Below are positions 47,701 to 56,184 of a DNA stretch of 64,000 bases, in pieces. Position numbers and translations under genes: made by a program. The stretch's first letter is position 1, and each line of letters opens with the position of its first letter. This stretch comes from JACJXF01 sp038316435 (GTDB taxonomy: Bacteria; Bacteroidota; Bacteroidia; Bacteroidales; GCA-2748055): the NCBI GenBank assembly GCA_038316435.1, contig JBBQAQ010000017.1:1-64000 (forward strand). The letters are read 5' to 3'. Below the pieces are notes generated by a model that was not told the origin of the DNA, did no database searches, and saw nothing but the letters and a program-made list of their open reading frames with translations.

Positions 47701-48165
47701 GATGAATTAAGAGATCACGTGAAAGCAACACTGGCTAAATCGGGTGATGAAGTGCAAGCCCGCGACGGAATGGATATTGCCTTGTGTATCATCGATCAAA
47801 AACAGATGAAATTGCAGTTTGCCGGGGCATACAACCCCATGTACCAGGTAAGAGAAAAAGAATTAATTGAATTTAAAGGCGACAAAATGCCTATTGGATG
47901 GTACGATCTGGATACCGGATTTACGAATAATGTTATAAATATAAAAAAGGGTGACTGTTTCTACATTTTCTCAGATGGATTTATCGATCAGTTCGGAGGA
48001 AAGTTCGAAAAGAAATTTCTCTCGAAACAGTTTAAGGATTTGATTCTCCACAATAATTCCCAAACGATGAACAATCAAAAGGAAGTGCTTGTTAAGGCAT
48101 TTGAAAACTGGAAAGGAAAACTGCAGCAGATCGATGATGTTCTGGTAATAGGATTCCGCATATAG
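44764..48165 (+). CDS. Propeller/Y_Y_Y sensor with SpoIIE-type PP2C phosphatase output
   Basis: 1133 residues. After a signal peptide (near LDAQ, residue 28) come two blades-rich periplasmic beta-propeller halves (about 35-365 and 440-735). Reg_prop-like units include LVIANRKG, GTSDGIYELK and NNGLYDIY. A charged linker (about 370-430) separates them. A Y_Y_Y domain (about 740-822: LRIEFSAPYYLAPEKTEFTYKIDGL) precedes one membrane helix (about 825-849), a coiled coil (850-895) and a PP2C/SpoIIE domain (about 905-1133). That domain retains the metal Asp motifs in DIVSGDFYW, AADCTGHGVPGAFMS and ARDGMDIALC, and DDVLVIGF. It would sense a ligand outside and dephosphorylate a Ser/Thr-phosphorylated partner, typically an anti-anti-sigma factor, inside. 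That partner is not in this window. No kinase domain is present. Confidence 0.9.
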   Translation: MKISIFLYKAFASVFILLALHVNLDAQKGYPYLSPFSFNESIENDNFDLIQDNNLNILIANRKGILTFDSRKWELLPLPYYPVTLAKSSFDGTIYVGCRNGFGILEQDITGQYTYLLLSDTVFTGEIFSIGLLPEKEFFLSRNRLYYSAQDDDPFKYWEFPYENNITGSFVYGDDFYFMVFNKGLFKVEGDSFKLVLNDRFSTRTELKFSLTIDSKNMLIGNSDNELFLFNGTSFTPVMINDSEYLTASIITDGAYLGGNKIAVGTLMGGIIIADYKTGETSSILNYKTGLPDDEVYCLGTDINKGLWLCHSFGVSRIDNNLKVANLTWYPGLSGNLTNAAWYREQLYIGTSDGIYELKEKREYREKTVDVKPVVLSQRTTISPEITQPESIPIKTEPVVIENLSKKEQRKKRRADKEVLTPETNAPIIQQATILDKIISSVDNATRIFVRKPEDESFSANKKKVYALQSISHSYEKISGISGKCTEITAFFDHLLVSTNNGLYDIYNRQVVAVLPNTYVNFINPGPGDLLFAGAGKSVFILKLIGSRWEVLREFDTLEYPVYSACMTSPTELWLGSDNSAHKIILDSGYYSESDETLPITTKFSDKVILKTIDKQLYFFLASGIYRMENNEIKQVKSFDNLKTLPEYYFSDNNVVWYRSDGKWSQLSDNSTDVSLSEVYLGIFESVQDIFVSKEGNLWVIANNKEIFKIQKETEKMPTNEFSVFFSALKGTDDKPFSLDSPKISYKNSSLRIEFSAPYYLAPEKTEFTYKIDGLNKTWSPWSTISTIEYPILPPGKYTIHAKAKNIFGQESVVNQLNIVIKPPFWRTTVFYLFVIILVFALFSFFVKFREQKLQKDKLVLEQKVKERTIEIEYQKNEISEQKKEITDSILYAKRIQSAVLPSTKLLSSVLSEHFVLFLPKDIVSGDFYWSTVKGDKIVILAADCTGHGVPGAFMSMLGISFLNEIVSTHKLDNAGTLLDELRDHVKATLAKSGDEVQARDGMDIALCIIDQKQMKLQFAGAYNPMYQVREKELIEFKGDKMPIGWYDLDTGFTNNVINIKKGDCFYIFSDGFIDQFGGKFEKKFLSKQFKDLILHNNSQTMNNQKEVLVKAFENWKGKLQQIDDVLVIGFRI

Positions 48166-48180
48166 TCTGACTTTCCCCTT

Positions 48181-48210
48181 TTGTCATTTCCCTATATTAT
48201 GCTAATTTTG
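48181..48210 (+). promoter_or_regulatory. Promoter of metH (TTG-N19-TAnnTTTG)
   Basis: TTG at 48181-48183 (within TTTTG) is separated by exactly 19 bp from TAATTTTG at 48203-48210, a complete match to the Bacteroidota -33/-7 pattern. The ATG of metH is 59 bp downstream, leaving a leader of about 50 nt, too short for a cobalamin or SAM riboswitch. Confidence 0.65.
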
Positions 48211-48269
48211 CCGTTCCGAAATAGTGTATTTCTGGACTCTTAAAGATTTTACTAAAAAATTCCTTACGG

Positions 48270-51200
48270 ATGTCGAGAATAGAAAATTTATATAAGCAGT
48301 TAGAAACAAGAGTATTGGTACTGGATGGTGCGATGGGCACTATGATTCAGACTCACAAACTGAGTGAAAAAGGATACCGTGGAGTACGTTTTGCGGATTT
48401 CCCACACGATTTACAGGGAAATAACGAACTTCTTTCTCTTTCTCATCCTGAAATAATACGCGATATTCACAGAGATTTTCTGCTGGCTGGGGCCGATATC
48501 ATCAGCACCAATACCTTTAATGCCAACAGAATATCACAGGCCGACTATCATCTGGAATCCATTGTACCGGAATTAAATAAATCCTCGGCACGGATTGCAA
48601 GGGAAATTGCAGATGAATTCAGCATAAAAAATCCCTCGAAACCAAGATTTGTCGCAGGTTCCGTTGGCCCTACAAATAAAACGGCTTCCCTCTCCCCCGA
48701 TGTAAATAATCCCGGTTATCGCGCAGTTGAATTCGATTTTCTTTCTGAAACCTACTATGAACAAGCTAAAGCGCTTGTTGAAGGCGGTGTGGATATTCTT
48801 CTTGTTGAAACAATTTTTGATACTCTCAACGCTAAAGCTGCATTATTCGGTATCGAAAAACTTTACAGAGAAACCGGAGTGAAAATTCCCCTGATGGTAT
48901 CCGGAACGATCACAGATGCAAGTGGTCGTACTCTTTCGGGACAAACACTTGAAGCTTTTGTAAACTCTGTTTCACATGTGGAATTGCTCTCGCTCGGACT
49001 CAATTGCTCACTGGGCGCCACAGAGATGAGACCCTATCTTGCTGAATTATCAAAGAATTCGCCGGTTTATGTAAGCGCTCACCCAAATGCCGGTTTGCCT
49101 AATCAGTTTGGCGAGTACGACCAATCCCCTGAAATAATGGGATTGCACATTCATGATTTTCTGGACTCGGGATTTGTAAATATTATCGGAGGATGTTGTG
49201 GTACAACTCCCGCTCATATCCGAGAGTTTACGAAATTTGCTGAAAAAGCGTCCAGACGTGTTCCTCCCGCTAAAGAACACAAACTCAGATTAAGCGGACT
49301 CGAACCTCTGACTGTTTATCAAGGAAGTAATTTTATAAATATCGGAGAGAGAGCCAATGTCAGCGGATCGAAGAAATTTGCGCGACTAATCCGAGAAAAA
49401 AAATACGAGGAAGCTCTTAGCATTGCCCTGGAACAAGTTCAGGGAGGCGCTCAGGTTCTGGATATTTGTATGGACGATGCCATGCTCGATGCAGAGTTGG
49501 AAATGCATACTTTCCTAAACCTTCTGATGGCAGAACCGGATATTGCTAAGCTACCAATCATGGTCGATTCATCGAAATGGGCAGTTCTTGAAACGGGTTT
49601 GAAATGCATTCAGGGAAAAGCAATCGTCAATTCAATAAGTCTTAAAGAAGGCGAAGATGTTTTCAGGGAACATGCGCGAAAAATTAAAAATTACGGCGCT
49701 GCTGCTGTAATTATGGCTTTCGACGAAAAAGGACAGGCAGATTCATACGAACGTCGTATCTCGGTTTGTGAAAGAGCCTACCGGATTCTTACTAACGAAC
49801 TCGATTTTGCTCCTGAAGATATTATCTTCGATCCTAATGTATTGCCTATTGCCACAGGGATTGAAGAGCATAACAACTACGCCGTTGATTTTATCCGGAC
49901 CATAGTTTGGATAAAAAACAACCTGCCGTACGCAAAAGTGAGCGGTGGTATTAGTAACTTATCTTTTTCTTTCAGGGGAAATGATACCGTTAGAGAGGCT
50001 ATTCATTCAGTTTTCCTTTATCACGCTATCAAAGCCGGGATGGACATGGCAATTGTTAATCCGGGAATGCTTCAGGTTTACGATGAGATTCCGAAAGACT
50101 TACTGGAACTTGTTGAAGATGTTGTACTTAACCGAATATCAGATTCAACCGATAAGCTTCTTGTCTTCGCCGAACAGGTAAAAGATGTAAAACCGGATGA
50201 AAAAGCTGTTGATGAATGGAGAAACGGAAGTGTTGAAGAACGCCTTAAACACTCGCTGGTAAGAGGAATCACCGAATTCATTGAAACTGATGTACTCGAA
50301 GCACGCGAAAAATACGACTTTGCGTTGAAAGTAATCGAAGGTCCTTTAATGGACGGAATGAATGTAGTGGGCGATTTATTTGGTTCAGGGAAAATGTTCC
50401 TCCCGCAGGTTGTGAAAAGCGCAAGGGTAATGAAAAAGGCAGTAGCCAGTCTGTTACCCTACATTGAAGCGGAAAAACTTCTTTCGGGGGAGTCGAGTTC
50501 GGCAGGTAAAATCCTTCTCGCTACAGTTAAAGGTGATGTTCACGATATTGGAAAAAATATCGTTGGGGTTGTTCTAAGTTGCAACAATTTCGAAATCGTT
50601 GATATGGGCGTTATGGTTCCCACTGAAAAAATTCTTCAGAAAGCAAAAGAGATTAATGCAGATATCATCGGGCTCAGCGGACTCATCACTCCATCCCTCG
50701 AAGAAATGGTAAATGTTGCTAAAGAAATGGAACGACAGAAGTTTACAGTTCCTTTGCTTATCGGGGGAGCCACAACATCGAAGATTCACACAGCAGTAAA
50801 AATTGAGCATAACTACAAATCATCTGTTGTGCATGTAAAAGACGCATCCCGCTCTGTTGCTGTGGCCGGAAGCCTTATGAATAAAGAGCTTCGTGATGGT
50901 TTCGCGCTACAAATTCGTGCCGAATACGAAGAATTACGTAAGACCTACGCAAATTCATCATCTCAGGTGGAATATGTGAGCCTTGCTGACGCACGCAAAA
51001 ACTCCTTTAAAATCAATTGGGAAAAATCCCATCTACAAAAACCTACCTTCACAGGTGTTAAGGTTTTCGAAAATTATGACTTGAATGAAATAAGGGGATA
51101 TATTTCCTGGGTTTTCTTTTTCGTGGTCTGGCAACTTCGTGGAAAATACCCAGATCTTCTGAATGATCCTGAAATTGGCGAAACTGCCAGAAAACTTTTA

Positions 51201-51947
51201 GATGATGCAAATGAAATGCTCGATCAGATAATCGAAGAGAAATGGTTACAGGCTAAAGCTGTCGTTGGATTCTGGCCTGCAAATTCGGTTGGAGACGACA
51301 TTGAGGTATATTCTGATGAGTCACGAAGCAAAATTCTTACTCGTTTTGTGAACCTCAGAAATCAGACGAAGAAAACCGATGGCTCTCCCAATTATTGTCT
51401 TTCTGATTTTATTGCACCAAAGGATTCTGGCATCACAGATTACATTGGTGCTTTTGCAATTACCGCAGGTTTGGGAATTGAAAAGAAAATTGAGAATTTT
51501 ATAAAAGACCATGACGATTACAACAGCATCATGCTGAAAGCCCTTGCCGACAGGCTCGCAGAAGCATTTACTGAATTGTTGCATCTCAGAATCAGAAAAG
51601 AATTCTGGGGATATGCTCCCGATGAAGCTTTGAATCTCGACGATATGCTGCTGGAAAAATATAAAGGGATCCGCCCTGCACATGGCTACCCTGCTTGTCC
51701 CGATCATTCTGAAAAACAGCAATTATTCAAACTTCTGGATGCTGAAAAGGCAACAGGAATTGAACTGACAGAAAGCTTCAGCATGTATCCCGCGGCTTCA
51801 GTGAGCGGGTTGATTTTTGCTAACACCGAATCGAAGTACTTCTTTGTTGGTAAAATTGCAAAGGATCAGGTATCCGATTATGCGAAGCGTAAAGAACTTG
51901 ATATCTCAGTTGTTGAGAGTTGGCTGGCCTCGAATTTGAATTTTTAA
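48270..51947 (+). CDS. metH: Cobalamin-dependent methionine synthase
   Basis: 1225 residues, full length, carrying all four modules. The homocysteine-binding barrel (about 1-325) has DGAMGTMIQ and zinc ligands Cys246 (LNCSLG) and Cys309-Cys310 (GGCCGTTP). The pterin-binding barrel (about 355-615) has GERANVSGSKKF. The cap plus B12-binding domain (about 645-890) has the cobalt-ligand motif DVHDIGKNI with His758, and GLSGLITPSL. The C-terminal AdoMet reactivation domain (about 905-1225) has RPAHGYPACPDH. It methylates homocysteine from 5-methyl-THF. It has its own promoter. metF follows about 350 bp later on the same strand, with a toxin-antitoxin relic between them. Confidence 0.97.
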   Translation: MSRIENLYKQLETRVLVLDGAMGTMIQTHKLSEKGYRGVRFADFPHDLQGNNELLSLSHPEIIRDIHRDFLLAGADIISTNTFNANRISQADYHLESIVPELNKSSARIAREIADEFSIKNPSKPRFVAGSVGPTNKTASLSPDVNNPGYRAVEFDFLSETYYEQAKALVEGGVDILLVETIFDTLNAKAALFGIEKLYRETGVKIPLMVSGTITDASGRTLSGQTLEAFVNSVSHVELLSLGLNCSLGATEMRPYLAELSKNSPVYVSAHPNAGLPNQFGEYDQSPEIMGLHIHDFLDSGFVNIIGGCCGTTPAHIREFTKFAEKASRRVPPAKEHKLRLSGLEPLTVYQGSNFINIGERANVSGSKKFARLIREKKYEEALSIALEQVQGGAQVLDICMDDAMLDAELEMHTFLNLLMAEPDIAKLPIMVDSSKWAVLETGLKCIQGKAIVNSISLKEGEDVFREHARKIKNYGAAAVIMAFDEKGQADSYERRISVCERAYRILTNELDFAPEDIIFDPNVLPIATGIEEHNNYAVDFIRTIVWIKNNLPYAKVSGGISNLSFSFRGNDTVREAIHSVFLYHAIKAGMDMAIVNPGMLQVYDEIPKDLLELVEDVVLNRISDSTDKLLVFAEQVKDVKPDEKAVDEWRNGSVEERLKHSLVRGITEFIETDVLEAREKYDFALKVIEGPLMDGMNVVGDLFGSGKMFLPQVVKSARVMKKAVASLLPYIEAEKLLSGESSSAGKILLATVKGDVHDIGKNIVGVVLSCNNFEIVDMGVMVPTEKILQKAKEINADIIGLSGLITPSLEEMVNVAKEMERQKFTVPLLIGGATTSKIHTAVKIEHNYKSSVVHVKDASRSVAVAGSLMNKELRDGFALQIRAEYEELRKTYANSSSQVEYVSLADARKNSFKINWEKSHLQKPTFTGVKVFENYDLNEIRGYISWVFFFVVWQLRGKYPDLLNDPEIGETARKLLDDANEMLDQIIEEKWLQAKAVVGFWPANSVGDDIEVYSDESRSKILTRFVNLRNQTKKTDGSPNYCLSDFIAPKDSGITDYIGAFAITAGLGIEKKIENFIKDHDDYNSIMLKALADRLAEAFTELLHLRIRKEFWGYAPDEALNLDDMLLEKYKGIRPAHGYPACPDHSEKQQLFKLLDAEKATGIELTESFSMYPAASVSGLIFANTESKYFFVGKIAKDQVSDYAKRKELDISVVESWLASNLNF

Positions 51948-52038
51948 TTATTTGAAACAGTTATTTAACTTCAGTGAAGGGGGTTTTCATATTTAACTTC
52001 ATTTTTAGAATTTTTACATATTTTGGTATATTTGCATA

Positions 52039-52143
52039 ATGAATCCACTTGATTTAAATAGTAATGAAATTCGTGATTTGTGTGAAAAACACAAAGTAGG
52101 ACAATTGTTTGCATTTGGATCCGTATTAACTAGTAGATTTTGA
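52039..52143 (+). pseudogene. MNT-type nucleotidyltransferase antitoxin fragment
   Basis: ATG at 52039, stop TGA at 52141-52143, only 34 residues. It reads NEIRDLCEKHKVGQLFAFGSVLTSRF, the start of a minimal nucleotidyltransferase (MNT/MntA type): a helix, then the catalytic GS motif in FAFGS. The family normally continues into a D-x-D metal site about a dozen residues later; here it is lost. It is too short to be active. The 3' neighbour encodes the end of the partner HEPN protein, so an internal deletion joined the two genes. Confidence 0.75.
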
Positions 52144-52144
52144 A

Positions 52145-52288
52145 TTGGAAAATACTCAAAAAATAATTGGTGCCAGAAATCGAATTGTTCATGGTTATGA
52201 TAAAATATCTGATGACCTGATTTGGAGTATAGTAATTAATCATCTATCCAAATTAAAATCCGAATGCACTAAACTTATAGATAAATAA
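52145..52288 (+). pseudogene. HEPN (HepT-like) toxin C-terminal fragment
   Basis: One frame off from the MNT fragment, 47 codons to TAA 52286-52288. It encodes NTQKIIGARNRIVHGYDKIS, then DDLIWSIVINHLSKLK. The RNxxxH motif (RNRIVH) followed by GYDKI is the RNase signature of HEPN toxins of the HepT family. The N-terminal helices of about 50-60 residues are missing and there is no ATG or GTG start. With the MNT fragment it is the remnant of an MNT/HEPN toxin-antitoxin pair. Confidence 0.75.
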
Positions 52289-52300
52289 TTTAAGATAACC

Positions 52301-53254
52301 ATGAAAGTAGCTGATCATTTAAAAACTACCAAACAGACATTGTTTTCATTTGAATTGCTGCCTCCGCTTAAAGGCAGAACCCTCGATGACATCTATCATG
52401 CCATTGATCCATTAATTGAATTCAATCCCCTGAATATAAATATCACTTACCATCAACAGGAATCAATTTATCGCCCTGCTGGCAATGGATTGATGGAAAG
52501 AACAATCGTCAGAAAACGCCCTGGTACCGTGGCTATCGGAGCTGCATTGAAATACAAATACGATCTCACTGTTGTACCCCACATGATCTGTGGCGGTTTC
52601 TCAAAGCTTGAAACTGAAGATGTGCTTATTGACTTACATTTCCTCGGACTAACAAACCTTCTGGTTCTTCGTGGTGATGCACAAAAAGGCTATCGCGATT
52701 TTATTCCGGAGAAAGATGGTCATGAACATACCATCGGCCTTGTGAATCAGATTATGAACCTAAACAAAGGGATTTTCCTTGATCCTGAAGTCGAGAATGC
52801 CACTAAAACCGATTTTTCAATTGGTGTAGCGGGATATCCTGAAAAACATTTCGAAGCTCCAAACACCGATGAAGACATCAAACACCTTAAAGCCAAAGTT
52901 GATGCAGGTGCTGAATACATTGTCACACAGCTGTTTTACAATAATGCGAAATTTTTCGAATTCGTAGATTTATGCCGGAAAGCCGGAATTAAAGTTCCAA
53001 TAATCCCCGGCTTAAAACCTATTACCACAATGAAAGATGTGGATGTTTTACCCCGTGTTTTTCATATTGGAATACCCAACGAACTTGTTAAAGAAGTTCA
53101 GAAGTGTAAAACAAACGCAGAGGCTAAAGCTGTTGGCGTTGAATGGACTATTCAACAATCCCTTGAACTAAAAAAAGCAGGTGTTCCTGCCCTTCATTAT
53201 TATACCATCGGAATATCCGACAATATCAAGCAGATAGCATCAAAAGTATTCTAA
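52301..53254 (+). CDS. metF: 5,10-methylenetetrahydrofolate reductase
   Basis: 317 residues, one FAD-binding TIM barrel. It reduces methylene-THF to 5-methyl-THF, the methyl donor for the MetH product. Family signatures are FSFELLPPLKGRT near the N-terminus, VVPHMICGGFS, LLVLRGDAQKGY (FAD/NADH site), IGVAGYPEKHFEA, GAEYIVTQLFYNNAKFFEF and IPIIPGLKPI. The start ATG at 52301 is 12 bp after the HEPN relic. It may once have been cotranscribed with metH, and its present promoter is unclear. A bidirectional terminator follows directly. Confidence 0.96.
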   Translation: MKVADHLKTTKQTLFSFELLPPLKGRTLDDIYHAIDPLIEFNPLNINITYHQQESIYRPAGNGLMERTIVRKRPGTVAIGAALKYKYDLTVVPHMICGGFSKLETEDVLIDLHFLGLTNLLVLRGDAQKGYRDFIPEKDGHEHTIGLVNQIMNLNKGIFLDPEVENATKTDFSIGVAGYPEKHFEAPNTDEDIKHLKAKVDAGAEYIVTQLFYNNAKFFEFVDLCRKAGIKVPIIPGLKPITTMKDVDVLPRVFHIGIPNELVKEVQKCKTNAEAKAVGVEWTIQQSLELKKAGVPALHYYTIGISDNIKQIASKVF

Positions 53255-53287
53255 AAAAAAGCCGCTGAAAATTTAGCGGCTTTTTTT
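53253..53287. terminator. Bidirectional Rho-independent terminator between metF and the oxidoreductase gene
   Basis: Arms GCCGCT (53261-53266) and AGCGGC (53275-53280) with an 8-nt loop. An A run lies before and a T run after, so it can work on both strands for the convergent genes ending at 53254 and 53295. Confidence 0.88.
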
Positions 53288-53294
53288 GTGTAGA

Positions 53295-54611
53295 TTAAAC
53301 TAACTTCCAACCTGTCCGATACTCATAGTGCATCAGTTTAGTTGCAGCGCCATCAACATCGTCAATAAATGTCTCAGTCTGAGGATCCCATTTAATGGTT
53401 CGTTTTAATTCGCAGGCAATATTTCCAAGCGTACAAACAGTGCAAGAACTATGACCGATTTCTACGGTTACAATTGGATCTTTTCTTGATCTCACTGCTT
53501 CGATAAAATTATCCTGATGCGAAACTTTTGTTTCATATGGGCCATCAGTTTTCACATTTTCAGTAGCAAAAAACTTAGGATCCGAAGCATTGAAAAACCC
53601 CCGGGAAACTTCTATCCAGCCATTTTCTCCCCAGAATTTAACCCCCTTCATCTTGTCATCATTAAAAGGTTCTGAAGTAAGCACTACTCCGTTTGCATAG
53701 GTGAAACTCATATATTCAGTTCCATCACCAATGGGAGAAATTTCTACCGGACCATTTCTGTCCATACCAAGTCCCCATTGTGCAACGTCAAACATATGTG
53801 CACCCCAATCGGTAGTAAAACCGCCGCCCATTTCTTTGTACCAGCGCCATCCGCCCCAGAACTGCTCATCCTGATCGGGGTCAAGTGTAATTGGTGGGTT
53901 AAGTTCTTTGTTGAAATGAATTGGAGTAGGAAGTGGCCCAAGCCACATATCCCAGTTCAGATCAGCAGGAATTGGTTCTTCTGGCAAATTATAGGGAATC
54001 GGAGGTGCGCCAACATAAGCATTCACTTTGCTTATTTTCCCAAGAGCTCCTGTCTGCACCAGATTCACAGCATGCTGGAAATTGGGGTCAGAACGCTGCT
54101 GACTTCCTAGGGCAAGAATTCTGTTGTTTTCGCGAACTGCTTTTCTGAGTTCCTGGCCTTCTTTAATCGTAAACGTCATAGGTTTTTCCAGGTAAATATC
54201 CTTACCTGCTTTGCAGGCAGCAATGGCTATCATGGCATGAGTATGATCAGGAACCGCGATAACTACAGCATCAATATCCTCTCTTGCTAATAGATCAACA
54301 TAATTTTCATACGTCTCAACTTTGGATTCTTTTCCTGCTTTTGCATAGAAATCTTTAACCCGTTTCTCAAAACGTTTGCGCTTGATTCCATACACATCAC
54401 ATCCTGCAAGTACTTGAACACCCTTTATCTGCAGAAATCCGTTAAGCAAATGCATTGACTGCTGACCCATTCCAATAAATCCAAGTCGAATATCACTTGA
54501 TTTTTCAGGGGATTTACAACCAGAGAGACCTGGAATTACAGCTACAGCAGCCATTCCAACAACAGCAGAACCAAGGAACTGCCTTCTTGTCCATACTTTC
54601 TTTTGATTCAT
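53295..54611 (-). CDS. Exported Gfo/Idh/MocA-family oxidoreductase (Tat signal)
   Basis: 438 residues. The N-terminus has the twin-arginine motif TRRQFLG (Arg9-Arg10), a weak hydrophobic stretch and a lipobox-like GLSGC (Cys32), so it is probably Tat-exported, perhaps lipid-anchored, with its NAD(P) already bound. The Rossmann fold starts LGFIGMGQQSMHLL, and the family motif EKPMTFTIKEG is present (Lys of the EKP triad). The C-terminal domain has WGGWRWYKEMGGGFTTDWGAHMFDVAQWGLG. Relatives oxidise or isomerise sugars, inositols or glycosides in the periplasm; some act as oxidation-elimination glycosidases. The substrate is unknown. It lies 47 bp downstream of pepD on the same strand. Confidence 0.92.
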   Translation of the reverse strand: MNQKKVWTRRQFLGSAVVGMAAVAVIPGLSGCKSPEKSSDIRLGFIGMGQQSMHLLNGFLQIKGVQVLAGCDVYGIKRKRFEKRVKDFYAKAGKESKVETYENYVDLLAREDIDAVVIAVPDHTHAMIAIAACKAGKDIYLEKPMTFTIKEGQELRKAVRENNRILALGSQQRSDPNFQHAVNLVQTGALGKISKVNAYVGAPPIPYNLPEEPIPADLNWDMWLGPLPTPIHFNKELNPPITLDPDQDEQFWGGWRWYKEMGGGFTTDWGAHMFDVAQWGLGMDRNGPVEISPIGDGTEYMSFTYANGVVLTSEPFNDDKMKGVKFWGENGWIEVSRGFFNASDPKFFATENVKTDGPYETKVSHQDNFIEAVRSRKDPIVTVEIGHSSCTVCTLGNIACELKRTIKWDPQTETFIDDVDGAATKLMHYEYRTGWKLV

Positions 54612-54658
54612 CTTTAAAAACTTTTAATTATTATATTCAGGTTATTTTCATTTTCAAT

Positions 54659-56113
54659 TTACTTCTTAGGAATTGCTGCCAGAGTTTCAACAAGGAAATT
54701 ATAGAATTTTTCTACTGTAGCAATGTTAACTTTCTCATCCGGTGAATGAGGATATCTGATTGTCGGGCCGAATGAAATAAGCTCCATTTTTGGGTATGCT
54801 GCGCCAATGATGCCGCATTCAAGGCCGGCATGGATAACTTTTACTTCCGGAGTTTTTCCGTATTTTTTCAGATAAACATCCTTCATCGTTTTCAGAATTA
54901 ATGAATTTACATTGGGTCTCCATCCTGGATACGTTCCATTATGAACAACTTCCATTCCACCAAGCTCCATAACCGACTGAGTCATATGTCCCAGACTGAA
55001 CTTAGCCGAATCAACGGAACTGCGAAGCAGACACTGAATTTTTATTTCTCCTTTTTCGGCTTTTACAATAGCAAGGTTCGTTGATGTTTCCACGATATCA
55101 GGAATTTCAGGACTCATGCGCATTGCAGCATTTGGAATTCCATATACAACTTTTATCAGATTCTTCTGTGCGCTGGCTTCCATAACTTTCGCAGGCATTT
55201 CGGTAGTTACAGCTTCAATTTTTACTCCCTGATCCGGAGTAGCAAACTCAAGACTGAACATTTCCTGGCATTCAGTTACAAGAGCCACTAACTTTTCTTT
55301 ATTTGCAGACGGAATTACAACCACAGCAAATGATTCACGAGGTATTGCATTTCTTAAACTTCCGCCTTCGAGGGAAGAAATTCTGAGATCTAGGTTTTGA
55401 GCCGCCCACAAAAAACGGTTCATTATTTTATTGGCATTACCTCGACCAAGGTTAATATCCAAGCCTGAGTGTCCACCTTTTAAACCTGTAACAGAAACCT
55501 TGAATGCCAGCATTCCTGACGGAAATGATTCTTCAGCGTATTTCAAAGTTCCGGTAGTATTCATCCCACCGGCACATCCAATGTAAAGTTCACCTTCATC
55601 TTCAGAATCGAGATTTAACAGAATATCGCCCTTCAAAAGTCCGGATTTAAGCTCAAATGCGCCTGTCATGCCAGTTTCCTCATCAATAGTTAGCAAAACT
55701 TCAAGTGGCCCGTGTGTTAGGGTTTTGTCTTTTAAAACCGCCATTGCTGCTGCAACTCCAATTCCATTGTCTGCACCAAGTGTAGTACCATTGGCTTTCA
55801 CCCATTCACCATCAACAACTGTCTCAATCGGATCTTTCTCAAAATCGTGTTTTTTATCAGAATTCTTCTGAGGAACCATATCAAGATGCCCCTGAAGAAC
55901 AACGCCCATAAGGTTCTCCATACCGGGGGATGCTGGTTTTCGGATAATTACGTTTCCGGCACTATCAACAATTGTTTCCAAACCAAGACTGGTTCCGAAA
56001 GCTTTTGCCCATGCTGCGGCCTTTTCTTCTTTTTTAGAGGGACGAGGGATCTGTGTTAATTCGTGAAATATTTCCCACAATGATGTTGGTTTAAGAGATT
56101 TAATAGTATTCAT
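54659..56113 (-). CDS. pepD: Aminoacyl-histidine dipeptidase (Xaa-His dipeptidase, M20C)
   Basis: 484 residues, the usual length. It hydrolyses dipeptides, classically Xaa-His including carnosine, with two zinc ions in the cytoplasm. Metal and catalytic motifs are visible: VVLQGHLDMVPQ (His-x-Asp), GADNGIGVAAAMAVL (bridging Asp), TIDEETGMTGAFEL (catalytic Glu-Glu), LNLDSEDEGELYIGCAGG and, near the C-terminus, KVIHAGLECGIIG. The lid domain lies between (about 185-390). It is part of the minus-strand set OPT transporter-PqqD-like-pepD and fits as the intracellular peptidase for imported peptides. Confidence 0.95.
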   Translation of the reverse strand: MNTIKSLKPTSLWEIFHELTQIPRPSKKEEKAAAWAKAFGTSLGLETIVDSAGNVIIRKPASPGMENLMGVVLQGHLDMVPQKNSDKKHDFEKDPIETVVDGEWVKANGTTLGADNGIGVAAAMAVLKDKTLTHGPLEVLLTIDEETGMTGAFELKSGLLKGDILLNLDSEDEGELYIGCAGGMNTTGTLKYAEESFPSGMLAFKVSVTGLKGGHSGLDINLGRGNANKIMNRFLWAAQNLDLRISSLEGGSLRNAIPRESFAVVVIPSANKEKLVALVTECQEMFSLEFATPDQGVKIEAVTTEMPAKVMEASAQKNLIKVVYGIPNAAMRMSPEIPDIVETSTNLAIVKAEKGEIKIQCLLRSSVDSAKFSLGHMTQSVMELGGMEVVHNGTYPGWRPNVNSLILKTMKDVYLKKYGKTPEVKVIHAGLECGIIGAAYPKMELISFGPTIRYPHSPDEKVNIATVEKFYNFLVETLAAIPKK

Positions 56114-56184
56114 ATAGTTTTTTCTTTAAACAATTATTAATTTTCAAATTCCTGCGAATCGATATTCAAGCTTAAAGTTCTGAT

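Larger units (their letters stand above)
51948..52300. other. metH-metF intergenic region containing a toxin-antitoxin relic
   Basis: 353 bp. The first ~90 bp are AT-rich with no gene; TATATTTG at 52027-52034 matches the -7 consensus just 4 bp before the relic's ATG. The remainder holds the fused fragments of an MNT nucleotidyltransferase and a HEPN protein described separately. No terminator for metH is visible. Confidence 0.7.

Noticed and set aside
48166..48269. Possible cobalamin or SAM riboswitch ahead of metH
   Set aside because: Only 104 bp separate the genes, and a promoter occupies 48181-48210, leaving a ~50-nt leader with no B12-box or SAM-box pattern.
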